From Desulfuromonadaceae bacterium (lineage in GTDB: Bacteria > Desulfobacterota > Desulfuromonadia > Desulfuromonadales > Desulfuromonadaceae): DNA of 45,228 nt. Under the pieces are notes generated by a model. The model searched no databases, was not told the origin of the DNA, and saw nothing but the letters and a program-made list of their open reading frames with translations. The DNA lies in NCBI GenBank assembly GCA_027065245.1, contig JAMOOS010000152.1:1-45228 (forward strand). Direction: 5' to 3'. Made by a program: the position numbers and the translations under genes. This document shows positions 1-10,400 of this stretch, piece after piece (position 1 is the first letter of the stretch; every line of letters starts with the position of its first letter).

Positions 1-590
1 ACCGATACCATGACGGTGGAGGTGGCGATGGCGATATCCATGGGAACGCCGCAGACCAGCACCATCAGCGCCAGTTTAATGATGCCGCCGGTAACGCCGA
101 GCATACCGCACAGCAGGCCGATGGCGGCGCAGGAACTGATGACCAGCGGCAGGTTTACGGCGTAGTCGACACCGTTGAAGTTGCGCCGCCAGCGTCCCCA
201 TGCCGCTGGCAGCGGTGTGTCGCGACGCTGGGGCATTTTTTGCCGCATAAGATAACCGGCCAGCAGCAGTATGGCGGCCAGCAACACCTTGAGCACCGCT
301 TCCGGCACCAGGTTACTGAAATAATAGCTGCCGATAAAGGCCATGATGTCGGTGGGCGGGTCGATGACCAGGGCCAGTTTCCAGTCGATATTGCCACGGC
401 GCAGAAAAATACTCATTGCGGCCAGCGAAGTGGTCGCAATGAGTATAAGGCTGATGGCCGGCGCCTGTTTAATGGTAAAACCGGCAAAGAGGAGTATGGG
501 CACATAGAGGATACCACCGCCCAGCCCCAGCATGGCGAACAGAGTGGAGATAACAAAAAACACCAGCGCCAGCGGCAGCAGATATTCCAT
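1..590 (-). CDS. TauE/SafE-family membrane permease, C-terminus outside window
   Basis: The first 196 residues of a multi-pass membrane protein are visible; the gene runs off the left edge, so its 3' end is missing. It starts MEYLLPLALVFFVIS, a hydrophobic first helix. The glycine motif MLGLGGGILYVPIL follows near residues 20-33, and a second half-repeat, GMLGVTGGIIKL, lies near residue 165. The paired Gly-rich half-repeats are the hallmark of the TauE/SafE (formerly DUF81) family, which moves sulfite, sulfoacetate and other small anions across the inner membrane. The substrate cannot be read from the sequence. The gene lies 20 bp after the aldehyde dehydrogenase on the same strand, so co-transcription is likely; a shared catabolic role is only inference. 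Confidence 0.85.
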   Translation of the reverse strand, partial: MEYLLPLALVFFVISTLFAMLGLGGGILYVPILLFAGFTIKQAPAISLILIATTSLAAMSIFLRRGNIDWKLALVIDPPTDIMAFIGSYYFSNLVPEAVLKVLLAAILLLAGYLMRQKMPQRRDTPLPAAWGRWRRNFNGVDYAVNLPLVISSCAAIGLLCGMLGVTGGIIKLALMVLVCGVPMDIAIATSTVMVS

Positions 591-610
591 AATTGTTTTC
601 CTCTATCGCG

Positions 611-1972
611 TTATTTTATCCACACTGTCTGGATATTGACAAACTCTTTGATGCCGTAGTGGGACAGCTCGCGGCCAAAGCCGGAGATACCGGTACCACC
701 GAATGGCAGGCGCGGATCACTTTTGACCATGCCGTTGACAAACACCGCACCGGCGCGCACCCGTGCCGCCAGCCTTTCCCCTCTGGCGCTGTCCTGCGTC
801 CACACTGAACCGCCCAGGCCGAACTCGGTATCGTTGGCCACGGCGATGGCTTCATCGGCGTCTTTAACTTTGATGACGATGGCCACCGGGCCGAAAAATT
901 CCTCGTTGTAGGCGGGCATCCCTTTGCTGACATTGACCAGAATGGTGGGCGGATAGAATGCGCCTTTGCCCACCGGCTTGCCGCCGAGGATCACCTGCGC
1001 CCCTTTGGCCAGCGACGCCTCCACCTGCGCATGCAGCTCGTGCATCAGGTCTTCACGCGCCTGTGGGCCGAGCTGGGTAGTTTCATCGCGGGGATCACCC
1101 ATCTTGAGGGCGGCCATATTGTCTTTGAAACGGCGCAAAAACTCATCGTATACCGCCTCTACCACAATAAACCGTTTGGCGGCGATACAGCTCTGCCCGG
1201 AGTTGATGCAGCGTCCCTTGGTGGCCACCTGCGCCGCCTCGTCGAGATCGGCATCTTCCAGAACGATGAACGGATCGCTGCCGCCCAGCTCCATCACCGA
1301 TTTTTTAAGTGCGGCACCGGATGCGGCGGCTACCTTGCGCCCGGCGACATCGCTGCCGGTAAGAGTGGTGGCCACCACCAGCGGATTGTCGATAACCTGT
1401 TGCACTTTGGCGGCGCCGATCATCAGGGTACGAAACACATTGGCGGGAAATCCAGCCTCGACAAACACCTGCTCGATGGCCAAAGCGCAACGCGGTACGT
1501 TGGAGGCGTGCTTGAGCACCCCGACGTTACCGGCCATCAGTGCCGGGGCGGCAAAGCGAAACACCTGCCAGAACGGAAAATTCCACGGCATTACCGCCAG
1601 TACAATCCCCTGGGGACGGAACGCTACATATGATTTTCCAGCGTCGCTGGCGATAATCTCGTCGGCCAGCATCTGCTCGGCATTGTCGGCGTAATACTCG
1701 CATACCAGAGCGCATTTTTCCGCTTCGGCGCGCCCTTCCACCACCGGCTTACCCATCTCCAGCGCCATCATTTCGGCAAATTCGCCGCTGCGCTCGCGCA
1801 GTATGGCGGCGGCGCGCAGCATGGGCTGGCGCCGGGCGGCAAAGCTCATCTCGCTCCACGGTTTGTACGCCTGATGCACATCGGCTATGATGGCATCCAC
1901 TTCGGCGGATGACATTTCGGTAAAAGTTTGCAGCAGTTCCCCGGTGGCCGGGTTAAGTGATTCCAGTGCCAT
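611..1972 (-). CDS. NAD(P)-dependent aldehyde dehydrogenase, succinate-semialdehyde dehydrogenase (Sad/GabD) type
   Basis: This is a 453-residue aldehyde dehydrogenase that oxidises an aldehyde to the acid with NAD(P)+. The catalytic Glu lies in VMELGGSDPF (about residue 229) and the nucleophile Cys in NSGQSCIAAKRF (about residue 262). The MPWNFPFWQ cofactor-fold motif is near residue 128, and FGRELSHYGIKEF closes the protein. The whole chain reads like E. coli Sad (YneI), so succinate semialdehyde is the most likely substrate; other medium-chain aldehydes are possible. I chose the start MALESLNPATGE because GGGGAG sits 7 nt upstream. An ATG ten codons further up lacks such a site. It is probably co-transcribed with the downstream TauE/SafE permease. 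Confidence 0.9.
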   Translation of the reverse strand: MALESLNPATGELLQTFTEMSSAEVDAIIADVHQAYKPWSEMSFAARRQPMLRAAAILRERSGEFAEMMALEMGKPVVEGRAEAEKCALVCEYYADNAEQMLADEIIASDAGKSYVAFRPQGIVLAVMPWNFPFWQVFRFAAPALMAGNVGVLKHASNVPRCALAIEQVFVEAGFPANVFRTLMIGAAKVQQVIDNPLVVATTLTGSDVAGRKVAAASGAALKKSVMELGGSDPFIVLEDADLDEAAQVATKGRCINSGQSCIAAKRFIVVEAVYDEFLRRFKDNMAALKMGDPRDETTQLGPQAREDLMHELHAQVEASLAKGAQVILGGKPVGKGAFYPPTILVNVSKGMPAYNEEFFGPVAIVIKVKDADEAIAVANDTEFGLGGSVWTQDSARGERLAARVRAGAVFVNGMVKSDPRLPFGGTGISGFGRELSHYGIKEFVNIQTVWIK

Positions 1973-2059
1973 GACAGTCTCCCCAGATAATGCAGTGATC
2001 AAATAAACATCGTGCCACGCAACACCGCAATCGGCACAGCGCAGCGTTCAAACAACCCC

Positions 2060-2088
2060 ATTGTGCCGAATATGGGCGGCTAATTCAA
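2060..2088 (-). promoter_or_regulatory. Candidate promoter for the aldehyde dehydrogenase operon
   Basis: Reading the minus strand, TTGAAT (2083-2088) and CACAAT (2060-2065) are separated by 17 bp, about 80 nt before the chosen start. Each hexamer matches the sigma70 consensus at four of six positions, so this is a weak assignment. The rest of the 254 bp gap to the rhomboid gene shows no other clear feature. Confidence 0.3.
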
Positions 2089-2226
2089 GATTGATATCTG
2101 CCCCGACAGTGATTAGGTTGAATGCAGCACACAAATAAGCGCACGTTGATCTGTAAAATTGCTCCGATTGGGGCTATAGTGGCGCGGCAGTCTTGTTTAC
2201 TACATCTTGCATACAGGGAGTTTCTT

Positions 2227-3039
2227 TTGGACTGGAAACGTTTTTTCGACAGTATCGGCCTTAACGGCACCCGCTGGCAGTGGAAGATTATGCTGTGGCA
2301 GCGCAAGCTGAAACAGGGGGGACATTCAACTCACGGCTACGGCGGCAGTGCCATGGCCACCAATATTCTGCTGATCCTCAACCTGGCTTTTTTTACCGCC
2401 ATGGTGCTGCGCGGCATATTTTACGGTGGCGTGTTCAACGCCCTGCTCCATCCCGGCAGCGAGCTGCTGGTGATCAGCGGCGGGCAGTGGTGGCCGTGGG
2501 TATTGGAGCATCATCAGTGGTGGCGCTGTATCAGCTACGCCTTTACCCACGCCGGTTTGATCCATATCGGCTTCAATATGATGGTGCTGTACCAGATCGG
2601 CCCGCAACTGGAGCGGGAGATCGGCAGCGCCGGTTTTATCAGCGTATATGTACTCTGTACCGTATGCGCCACACTGCTGGGGCTGTTCTGGCATCCAGAT
2701 ATTGTGGTGGTGGGCGCTTCGGGGGCGCTGTTTGGCCTTATCGGTTTTTCCATCAGCTATTTTCATCGTGTCGGCGGTCAATATGCCCTGGCGCAACGCG
2801 ATTTTATGCTTAAATGGGCGCTGTTCGCGTTTGTCTTTGGCTTTATGGTGGGGGCGGACAATGCCGCTCACCTCGGCGGTGCCCTGTGCGGGTTGGCGTG
2901 TGGAGCGCTGTTCCCCATTACGGTACGCGGTCGCCAGAACTGGCGTGTACCCATCAACGTTGTCGCCATTATCTGCACTGTCGCCACTGGCGCCAGCCTG
3001 GCCATGGTGGTGGCAAGCTGGGTGGCGAACCATGTCTAA
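2227..3039 (+). CDS. Rhomboid-family intramembrane serine protease
   Basis: This membrane protein of about 270 residues has the rhomboid signature. HIGFNMMVLYQIG lies in the second core helix. The catalytic serine is in VVGASGALFGLIGF (Ser165 with the start used here) and the catalytic histidine is in DNAAHLGGALCG (His215). Rhomboids cut single-pass membrane substrates within the lipid bilayer. The open frame extends 35 codons further upstream to an ATG at 2122. I prefer TTG at 2227 because AGGGAG lies 6 nt before it and the upstream residues look unlike a rhomboid N-terminus. The 3' end overlaps the YbaK gene by 8 nt, indicating translational coupling. The substrate is unknown. Confidence 0.85.
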   Translation: MDWKRFFDSIGLNGTRWQWKIMLWQRKLKQGGHSTHGYGGSAMATNILLILNLAFFTAMVLRGIFYGGVFNALLHPGSELLVISGGQWWPWVLEHHQWWRCISYAFTHAGLIHIGFNMMVLYQIGPQLEREIGSAGFISVYVLCTVCATLLGLFWHPDIVVVGASGALFGLIGFSISYFHRVGGQYALAQRDFMLKWALFAFVFGFMVGADNAAHLGGALCGLACGALFPITVRGRQNWRVPINVVAIICTVATGASLAMVVASWVANHV

Positions 3040-3520
3040 ACAGAAATATCCGGTAACAGCGGCCACGCGCTGGCTGAAACAGCAGCGGGTAGATTTCATC
3101 CCCCATCTGTACAAATACCAGGAACGTGGCGGCACCACCGTTTCGGCGCGCGAACTGGGCGTGGACGAACACCATGTGATAAAAACGCTGGTGATGGAAG
3201 ATGACGGCAAAAAGCCGTTGCTGGTGTTGATGCACGGTGACCGCACCGTTTCCACCAAAAATCTGGCGCGTATCCTCGGTGTAAAAAAGATCGCTCCGTG
3301 CGCCCCGGCCAGCGCTAACCGCCACAGTGGCTATTTGGTTGGCGGCACCTCACCTTTCGGCTGTGCCACACAGATGCCGATTTACGTGGAGCGCACCGTT
3401 TTAGAGCTGGACAGAATCTACATCAACGGCGGCAAGCGTGGTTTTCTGGTGGAGATAGACCCGGCGGTACTGACGGAAAAACTGCAGGCCACGGCGGTGG
3501 ATGCAGCGGTGGCACGTTAA
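3032..3520 (+). CDS. ybaK: YbaK/EbsC-family aminoacyl-tRNA deacylase (Cys-tRNA(Pro) type)
   Basis: This 162-residue single-domain protein matches YbaK: VIKTLVMEDDGKKPLLVLMHGD, the conserved lysine in TKNLARILGVKK, and GYLVGGTSPFG followed by a C-terminal INGGKRGF segment. YbaK hydrolyses cysteine wrongly attached to tRNA-Pro, and related proteins clear other misacylated tRNAs. Length is normal for the family. The ATG overlaps the rhomboid stop (ATGTCTAA), so the two are probably translated from one message. A strong hairpin follows 14 nt after the stop. Confidence 0.9.
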   Translation: MSKQKYPVTAATRWLKQQRVDFIPHLYKYQERGGTTVSARELGVDEHHVIKTLVMEDDGKKPLLVLMHGDRTVSTKNLARILGVKKIAPCAPASANRHSGYLVGGTSPFGCATQMPIYVERTVLELDRIYINGGKRGFLVEIDPAVLTEKLQATAVDAAVAR

Positions 3521-3534
3521 CCTGCAACAAGTAC

Positions 3535-3574
3535 AAAACCGGGACAGCCCCCGCACGGAGACTGCCCCGGTTTT
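3535..3574. terminator. Bidirectional intrinsic terminator between ybaK and the giant autotransporter
   Basis: AAAACCGGG...CAG pairs with CTG...CCCGGTTTT around a 14-nt loop. The flanking A and T runs let it work on both strands. It sits between the convergent ends of ybaK (3520) and the autotransporter gene (3656). Confidence 0.75.
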
Positions 3575-3578
3575 GCTG

Positions 3579-3650
3579 CAAACGAGCGATAATCTGTGGT
3601 CTAACAGTCGATTTTCGCTTCGATCCGTAAAGTCCGACACACTCCCGGCT
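3579..3650 (-). repeat. Dispersed repeat, half-element (copy A)
   Basis: Read on the minus strand, these ~72 bp align with the left half of the 163-bp element at 26874-27036 at roughly 85 percent identity by eye. They share the core CGGATCGAAGCGAAAA and the end segment GATT.TCGCTCGTTTG. It begins about 6 bp after the autotransporter stop codon, so it lies in that gene's 3' untranslated region. The right half of the element is absent. Confidence 0.75.
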
Positions 3651-3655
3651 GTGGT

Positions 3656-4490
3656 TTAAAAACGCATATTCAGCTCGCCGAGAATGGCGTGGCTGGTGTA
3701 ATCGTTACGCCAGATGGCGTCGTAACGCAGCGAGGTGCTTACGCCGCCAGCGCCGATAAAGGAGATGCCAGCGCCAACTTTGACCCCGTCTCTGTCCACA
3801 TCCTGACTATCGAGGCTGAAACTGCTCTGCGGTGCCACGGCAAAGGAGGCATCCAGCGGATTGTCGTCGATATGGTAATCATGATCCCACGCCAGTGTAA
3901 ACTGCGGCACCAGTGTTCCCGCCGCCACGGGGAAATCACCGCTCAGGCGAATACCAATATCGGAATACAGTGCCTGGCTGCTACGCTCATCCACCAGCAG
4001 GTTGTAATCACCGCCGCCGCGCTCGGCGTAGCTGTCCTCCTCAACATCAACATAGCGTAACGCGACAAACGGTTGCACCTGCCAGGTAGCCAGATTGAGG
4101 TTGTAACCAAACTCGGCGCTACCGCTCCAACTGTAGCCTTTGTGGTCGCTGCTGGTATGGCGCATGGTGTGGAACACCTCCATGTCGCGACTGCTGTCGT
4201 AACGGTGGCGGCCGTATGTCAATGTGGCGTCGATATAGAAGTGATCCTCAAACCGGCAGGCATATAGCGAGAACTGGCTGTTGTCGATATCGCCACTGCC
4301 GTCATGGCCGTCGGTGTCGAGATCGGTTCTGGTTTTGGCAAAGGAGAAGCCGACGATATAGCGGTTGTTTATCATGGCATCCATGCCGCCGACGACGCCA
4401 AATGTATCGTATTTGTAGCCTCCGTATGAACTGCTGCCGTCCTGATCACCCCACAGACCGGTGGCGGTGAGCCACATGCCGTAGTGCGGC
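3656..4490 (-). other. Autotransporter beta-barrel domain
   Basis: About 278 C-terminal residues of the giant protein consist of alternating amphipathic strands such as YIVGFSFAKTRTDL, HFYIDATLTYGRHRY and VQPFVALRYVDVEED. The last strand ends LGELNMRF with a terminal Phe, the signal recognised by outer-membrane barrel assembly. Length and pattern match the PF03797-type autotransporter domain by inspection. Confidence 0.9.
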
Positions 4491-7400
4491 GGTTCCTGGC
4501 TGCCAGCGCCATTGCCAGCGGCGGAAAACGCGGCTGACAGCTGCGGCGTGGTACCAGAATAGTGAGCGCTGCGCCTCAGGCTTACGGGAACATGCCCCAG
4601 ATGGCGCAGGGTATTCATACGGCTTTGCAACGGCGTTTGCGCCTGTTTTACCGTGTCGATGGTGGCACGGGTAAAGTGATCGTAAAAATCGGGAAACAGC
4701 GGTTCGTAGATAGCTGCCAGCGCGGCGCTATCCGCCTGATTGAACAGATGCACCACGTAGGGCTCTACTGCCGTGGTGCCACCGGCACTCTGTACCGCAT
4801 TGAAATAATCGCCGATAACTGCCTGACCGGCGCTGAGACCCGGCGGTGAAAAGTCGATATCAAGATTGAGATCAAGGCTGCGCCCGGCATTGTTATGCAG
4901 GGAGTAGTCAACCACTGCCGAAGGGGCAACGTCCAGATCCACGACTCCGGTATTGAGCCCGGCTGTTGCCGTTATAATTGGCAACGCATATCGACCCGGC
5001 AGAAGCTTCTGAGGATTATGGGTAAACAACTGCACGGTACCGGCCACATCGGCAACGCCATCCACCGCAATTTTATCGCTGTGATTGCCGTCGAAATCTA
5101 CGTCTATTTCGTAGCGGCCCGAGCTTTTCTGGACATAATCGCCACCTATGCCGGTGGTATGAATTCCGTCAACACCACCCGGAGAGATGACACCACCGTT
5201 TTCCATGCTGCCACCGGCACCAAGATCAATATCGCCACCGCTGACCACATAGCCCTTGTCACCGTTGATCAGATGGTTGCTACCGCCACCGAGGCTGATA
5301 TCACCGATAATGGCGTTGTTGTTATAGATGGTATCGTTGCCGTCACCACTTGACACGGCTGAGCCGCTGACACCAGCCACGGTGGTAATAATGGCGTTGT
5401 TGACCAGCACGTTATCTTTGCCGCCAAGCATGACCACGCCGCTGCCACCGTTATCGCCACCGGCGACCAGGGCACCGTTGAGGGTGATATTGATACTGCC
5501 GCTGGCGGCTGCGTAACTGGCACAGTAAATGGCGTTACTGCCGCTGCCGGTAGCCATAATATCACCGGCGGCAGTGATATTGACGCCGCCACTGCTGCCA
5601 ACGCCACCGTCACTGATGGCGCGTACCCCATCGGCGCCGATACCGCTGCTGTTGACATTGCCATGCAGATTGACTGTTACAAGTCCGGCGCCGCTGGCAC
5701 CTTGAGCCTGCGCCAGCACTGCATGAGCGGCGGCACCTTCGGTCCATACCGCGTCGGCGGTATCGACGGTTATATTTCCGGCCGCACCGTTGGCACTGCG
5801 ACTTGAGGCGACAACAGCACGCGCGCCAGCGCCACTGGTATAGGCACCGGCCCTGCTGGTTATCTGCACATCGCCACTGCCGCCGCCACCGATGCTCCGG
5901 GCAAAGATGGCATCAGCGCCGCTGCCGGTGGTAACTGTATCGCCGCTGACGCGTACCGTTACCGTGTCGGCATTGTCCTGTACGGGATCGCTCTGGGCAA
6001 AGATGCCGCAAGAGTTATCCCCCATAGTTACAATGTCACCATTGTGTTCAACGGTTACCGCGCCGCCACCGGCGGCGCCCAGGCTGCGCGCATCCACAGC
6101 GTTGGAGTTGTCTCCTTCGGTTCTGAGCAGACCTTCGGAGTACAATGACACCACGCCGCCGCTGCCATTGCCGCCATCGCTGCGAGCATATAATCCAACC
6201 GAATTGCTTCCGCGGGTAATTACATCGCCAACGGTGGAAAGCAGAATGGCGCCACCGTCGTATGCGCCGCTGCTGGCGGCGTAAATAGCGCGCGAGTTGT
6301 CGGCGCCGGTATAAACCGTAGCGTTGTTGCTTATAGTTATATCGCCACCACTGCCACGAGCAGAACTGCTGACAGCGTGAATGGCATCGGATTCGCTGCC
6401 GAGTGTTTCGGCACCGTGGCTGCGTACTTGTACCGCAGCGCTGCTGCGACCGCCGACGCTGGTGGCAATGATTGCACCGGCGCCGGAACCTTCGGTATGC
6501 ACCACATCCGCGGCAGAAACATCCACCGTGCCACTGGATCCACCTCGGCTTATGGCACTTATGCCACTGGCTCTATCACCCAAGGTTACCACCTGTTCTG
6601 CCGTATTGACATGCACGGCAGCGCTGGCGGCGGCTGCGCTGCTGACAGCATAGATACCGTCGGCAAACTCTCCTTCGCTCCAGATATCACCAGCGACATC
6701 AACGGTAACTGCGCTGGCAAGGTTGTTCATGCCGTCGCTTACAGCGTAGATGCCACGTGAGTAATCGCCTTCGGTAACAATACCGCCGCTGGCCACCGTT
6801 ACCTGTCGCGCACTCTGGGCGCCACGGCTGACAGCGCTGACAGCGCTGGAATTGGCGCCGCTGGTGTAGATGCCAGCGCTGTTGACAACATCTACCCGCC
6901 CACCAACGCCATGGCCACCAATACTCATGGCGTCAATAGCAGCGGAATAATCACCAAGGGTAACTACTGCGCCGCTGTTGACAGTAACCGAACCTGCTAC
7001 ATATCTACCGTTGCTGATGGCGCTGATCGCCGACGCCGACTCACCCTGTGTCTGGGTTTTACCTGCTGTAACGACAGATACGTCTGCAGCTCTATCGCCA
7101 CTGCTGAGAGCCACCACCCCGCGGGAAGCGGTTCCCAGGGCGGTGATATCGCCAGTTATGGCGGCTTTGACGGCACCACCACTGTTGCGACCGACACTTT
7201 GCACATAGATACCGTCGGCAAACTCTCCTGCGCTCCAGATGCTGCCAGCGGCGGCAACATCGACAACGCCACCGCTGCCGCTGCCGCCATCACTGCGGGC
7301 ATAAATGGCGCGGGAACGCTCACCGAGCGTGGTAATGGAAGCGGTGGCGACTTTAACCGCGCCTGCCGCATCCAAACCACTACTATCGGTGTGGATCGCA

Positions 7401-10400
7401 TCGGCATTGACACCGGCGGTCTGCATAATACCGCTGACGGCGACATTGATATCCGCTCCCCGATGCTTTCCACCGTCGCTGACGGCATAAACAGCGCTGG
7501 AGTCATCACCGAATGTCACCACCCGAGCAGCGGCTGCCACATTTAACGCTCCGGCGCCACCAAGGCCGCTGCTGGCGACATAGATACCGGTGGCGTTGTC
7601 GCCTTCGGTCCATACATCGCCGCCGGTGAGAACATCTATTATTCCACCACTGCCGTTACCGGCATCGCTGATTGCGCAGATACCGCGGGCGAAATCACCC
7701 AGAGTGACGGCGCCGCCGCTGCTCACGCGTACCGACTCGGCCGCCGAGACGCCGCTGCTGGCGGCGTAAATGGCATCAGCATAGTCACCGGCACTGGCGG
7801 TAACTCCGGTGGCGTCCACGTCGACGCGGCCAGCTTTATCGCCAGTGCTCAGCGCCATTATACCGCGGGAGGTAAAGCCGTGGGTGGTGATATCCGCCGT
7901 GCTGTGTACCGTAACGGTGCCAGCACCGGCTCGACCGATACTTTGTGCGTAAATTCCGTCGGCAAACTCTCCTGCGCTCCAGATGCTGCCGGAAACCGCC
8001 ACATCCACGCTGCCGCCTACGCCGCTGCCAGCATCACTGCTAGCAAAGATAGCGCGCGAACGATCACCCTCGGTAGTGATGGCACCGCTGTCTACGTGGA
8101 CGTCACTGGCAGCTTGAGAACCTTTGCTCAATGCGTAGATGGCATCGGAATCATTGCCACGGGTGTAGCTGTCACCATTGATATCCACATCAACTGGCGC
8201 GCCGGAATGATTGCCGCCATCGCTGCTGGCAAAAACACCACGGGAGTTATCGCCAAAGGTTACCACCCGACCCCGTCCATGGACATTGAGGGCGCCGGAA
8301 CCGCTGTAACCGGTACTGGATACATAGATACCGGTGGCGTTGTCGCCTTCGGTCCATACATCGCCGCGTGCCAGTACATCTATTATACCGCCGAAGCCTA
8401 TGCCGGCATTGCTGCTGGCATAGATACCGCGAGCACCTGCGCCGCTGGTTGCCACAGCGCCGGTGAGCACCTTGACGTCACCGGCGGCGACGGCTCCGCT
8501 GCTATCGAGATGAATGGCGTCGGAATAATTACCCGCTGTAACAGCAGAACCATAGACACTTACATCGAGATTGCCAGCCCTGCCGCGACGTGACTGACTC
8601 TGGGCGAAAATCGCATCAGCCCCGGCACCAAAAGTAGCGACACTACCGGCCAGGGTGAGTTTTACATCGCTGCCGTCACCACTGCCACCGGCACTGCCGA
8701 CAAACAGATCGTTGACAATGCCGCCACCGCCGCCAAGACTCTGCACCAGCACACCGCCTGCACCGGCACCATAGGTAACAATGGAGCCAGTCTGATTAAG
8801 GATTACCCTGCCACCGCTGCCACTGTTGGCAGTGCTCAGTAACAACTGCGGCGCTGTAGTGCTGAACACAGCTCCACCGCCACCGCCGATGGACTGCAGC
8901 AGTATCCCATGCCCGTACATACCGTTAGTAACAATGTTGCCATTGTTAACAATGGCGATATCCCCACCATTACCGCTGGCACCATTTATACCGCCCAGAG
9001 TAACCGTGTTGCTATCAAATCCGATAAGGCGGGCATCACCCCCACCGGCGCCGATGCTTTGCACCATAATCCCCTGCGAACGATCGCCACGCGCTACAAT
9101 GGAGCCCATCATATCGAGGGCGACACGACCGCCGGACAACGCCGCACCGCCATCGCTGCCTAACGCCACATCAGCCTTGCTGACACCAGTTGGTTGTGAA
9201 TCGACCTGGATTTTGGCAACCTGACCATGCACGCTACCGCCACCGCCGCCGATACTTTGAACACTGACCCCCTGCGAATCTTCTCCTCTGGTGCTGGTGG
9301 AACCTTGATGACTCATTGTCACTGTGCCACCGCCGTTGTTGCTGCTGTTTTTGCCTCCCAGAGTGAAATCCATAGCCAGTTTGCCACTCTGGCGTTCCTT
9401 GACCCCTAGGTTGAGATTACCGCCGCCACCGCCGATGCTCTGACTGGTAATGGCCGCTGAGTTATCGCCTGCAGTAGCGACATTACCGGCATGTTTACCC
9501 TCCACATCACTGCCGGAGTTGTCATCACTATCTTCACCACCGAGGCCAAATACCCCTTTTACCCAGGAGACAATGTTTTCAACCACCGAGTTGACCTCGT
9601 CGATATCGACAACATTCTGATCAAGACTGCTGGCATCCTTGCTGACATCGAGAAATACATCAACGTCACCGCCGCCGCCGTTGACCGCCTGGCTGAATAC
9701 CGCTTTACTGTTACTGCCGTTAGTAACAATGGTGCCATTGTTATTGACGGTTACCTTGCCGCAGCTACCGTTGTCAGTACCGCCGAGCAGCGTGGTAAAC
9801 ATCATGTCCGCCACCATCCAATAAGGGCTGGAGATAGCAAATTGTGACCTGCCACCGCCACCGCCGACACTTTGCGCATAAATGCCGTAACAGTTGTCGC
9901 CATTGGTGGTTATCAGGCCGGTGTGGTTTACTTCTACGTCACCGGCATCGGCGCCATCACCACCGAAACCACCGACACCGACGCTCATCAGTGCCGTCTG
10001 TGAGCTCAACCCGTTGGATAACGTGGGGTCAACCGACACCGCTATCGCGGTGGCACCGTTACCGCCACCGCCACCGACACTCTGAGCCAAAATGCCGTAG
10101 GAATTATCATCATTGGTTTCTATTACACCGGAATTGTTTACCAGCACATCACCGGCACGGTTGCCATCACCGCCGTGACCTCCGACGGCGACAGCGCTGT
10201 TCAGCCCGTTGCTGTCTGCTTTGTAAAACGCCAGATTACCCGAAATGGCCAAACCGCCGTTGCCACCGCCGCCACCGATGCTCTCGGCCACGATACCGTG
10301 GGCTTTTTTCCCTCTGGTGACGATGCTGCTGGAATTGTCCACAGTAACATCGCCGCCGCTGCCGCCGCTGCCGCCGCTGCCACCGACGCTGAGCGCCAGG

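Noticed and set aside
1973..2110. TGGCAC-containing stretch upstream of the aldehyde dehydrogenase as a sigma54 promoter
   Set aside because: The -12 element is not matched (TTATT instead of TTGCA).
2122..2226. N-terminal extension of the rhomboid from the ATG at 2122
   Set aside because: No ribosome site, non-membrane-like composition, and a well-placed AGGAG-type site precedes the TTG at 2227; kept only as an alternative start.
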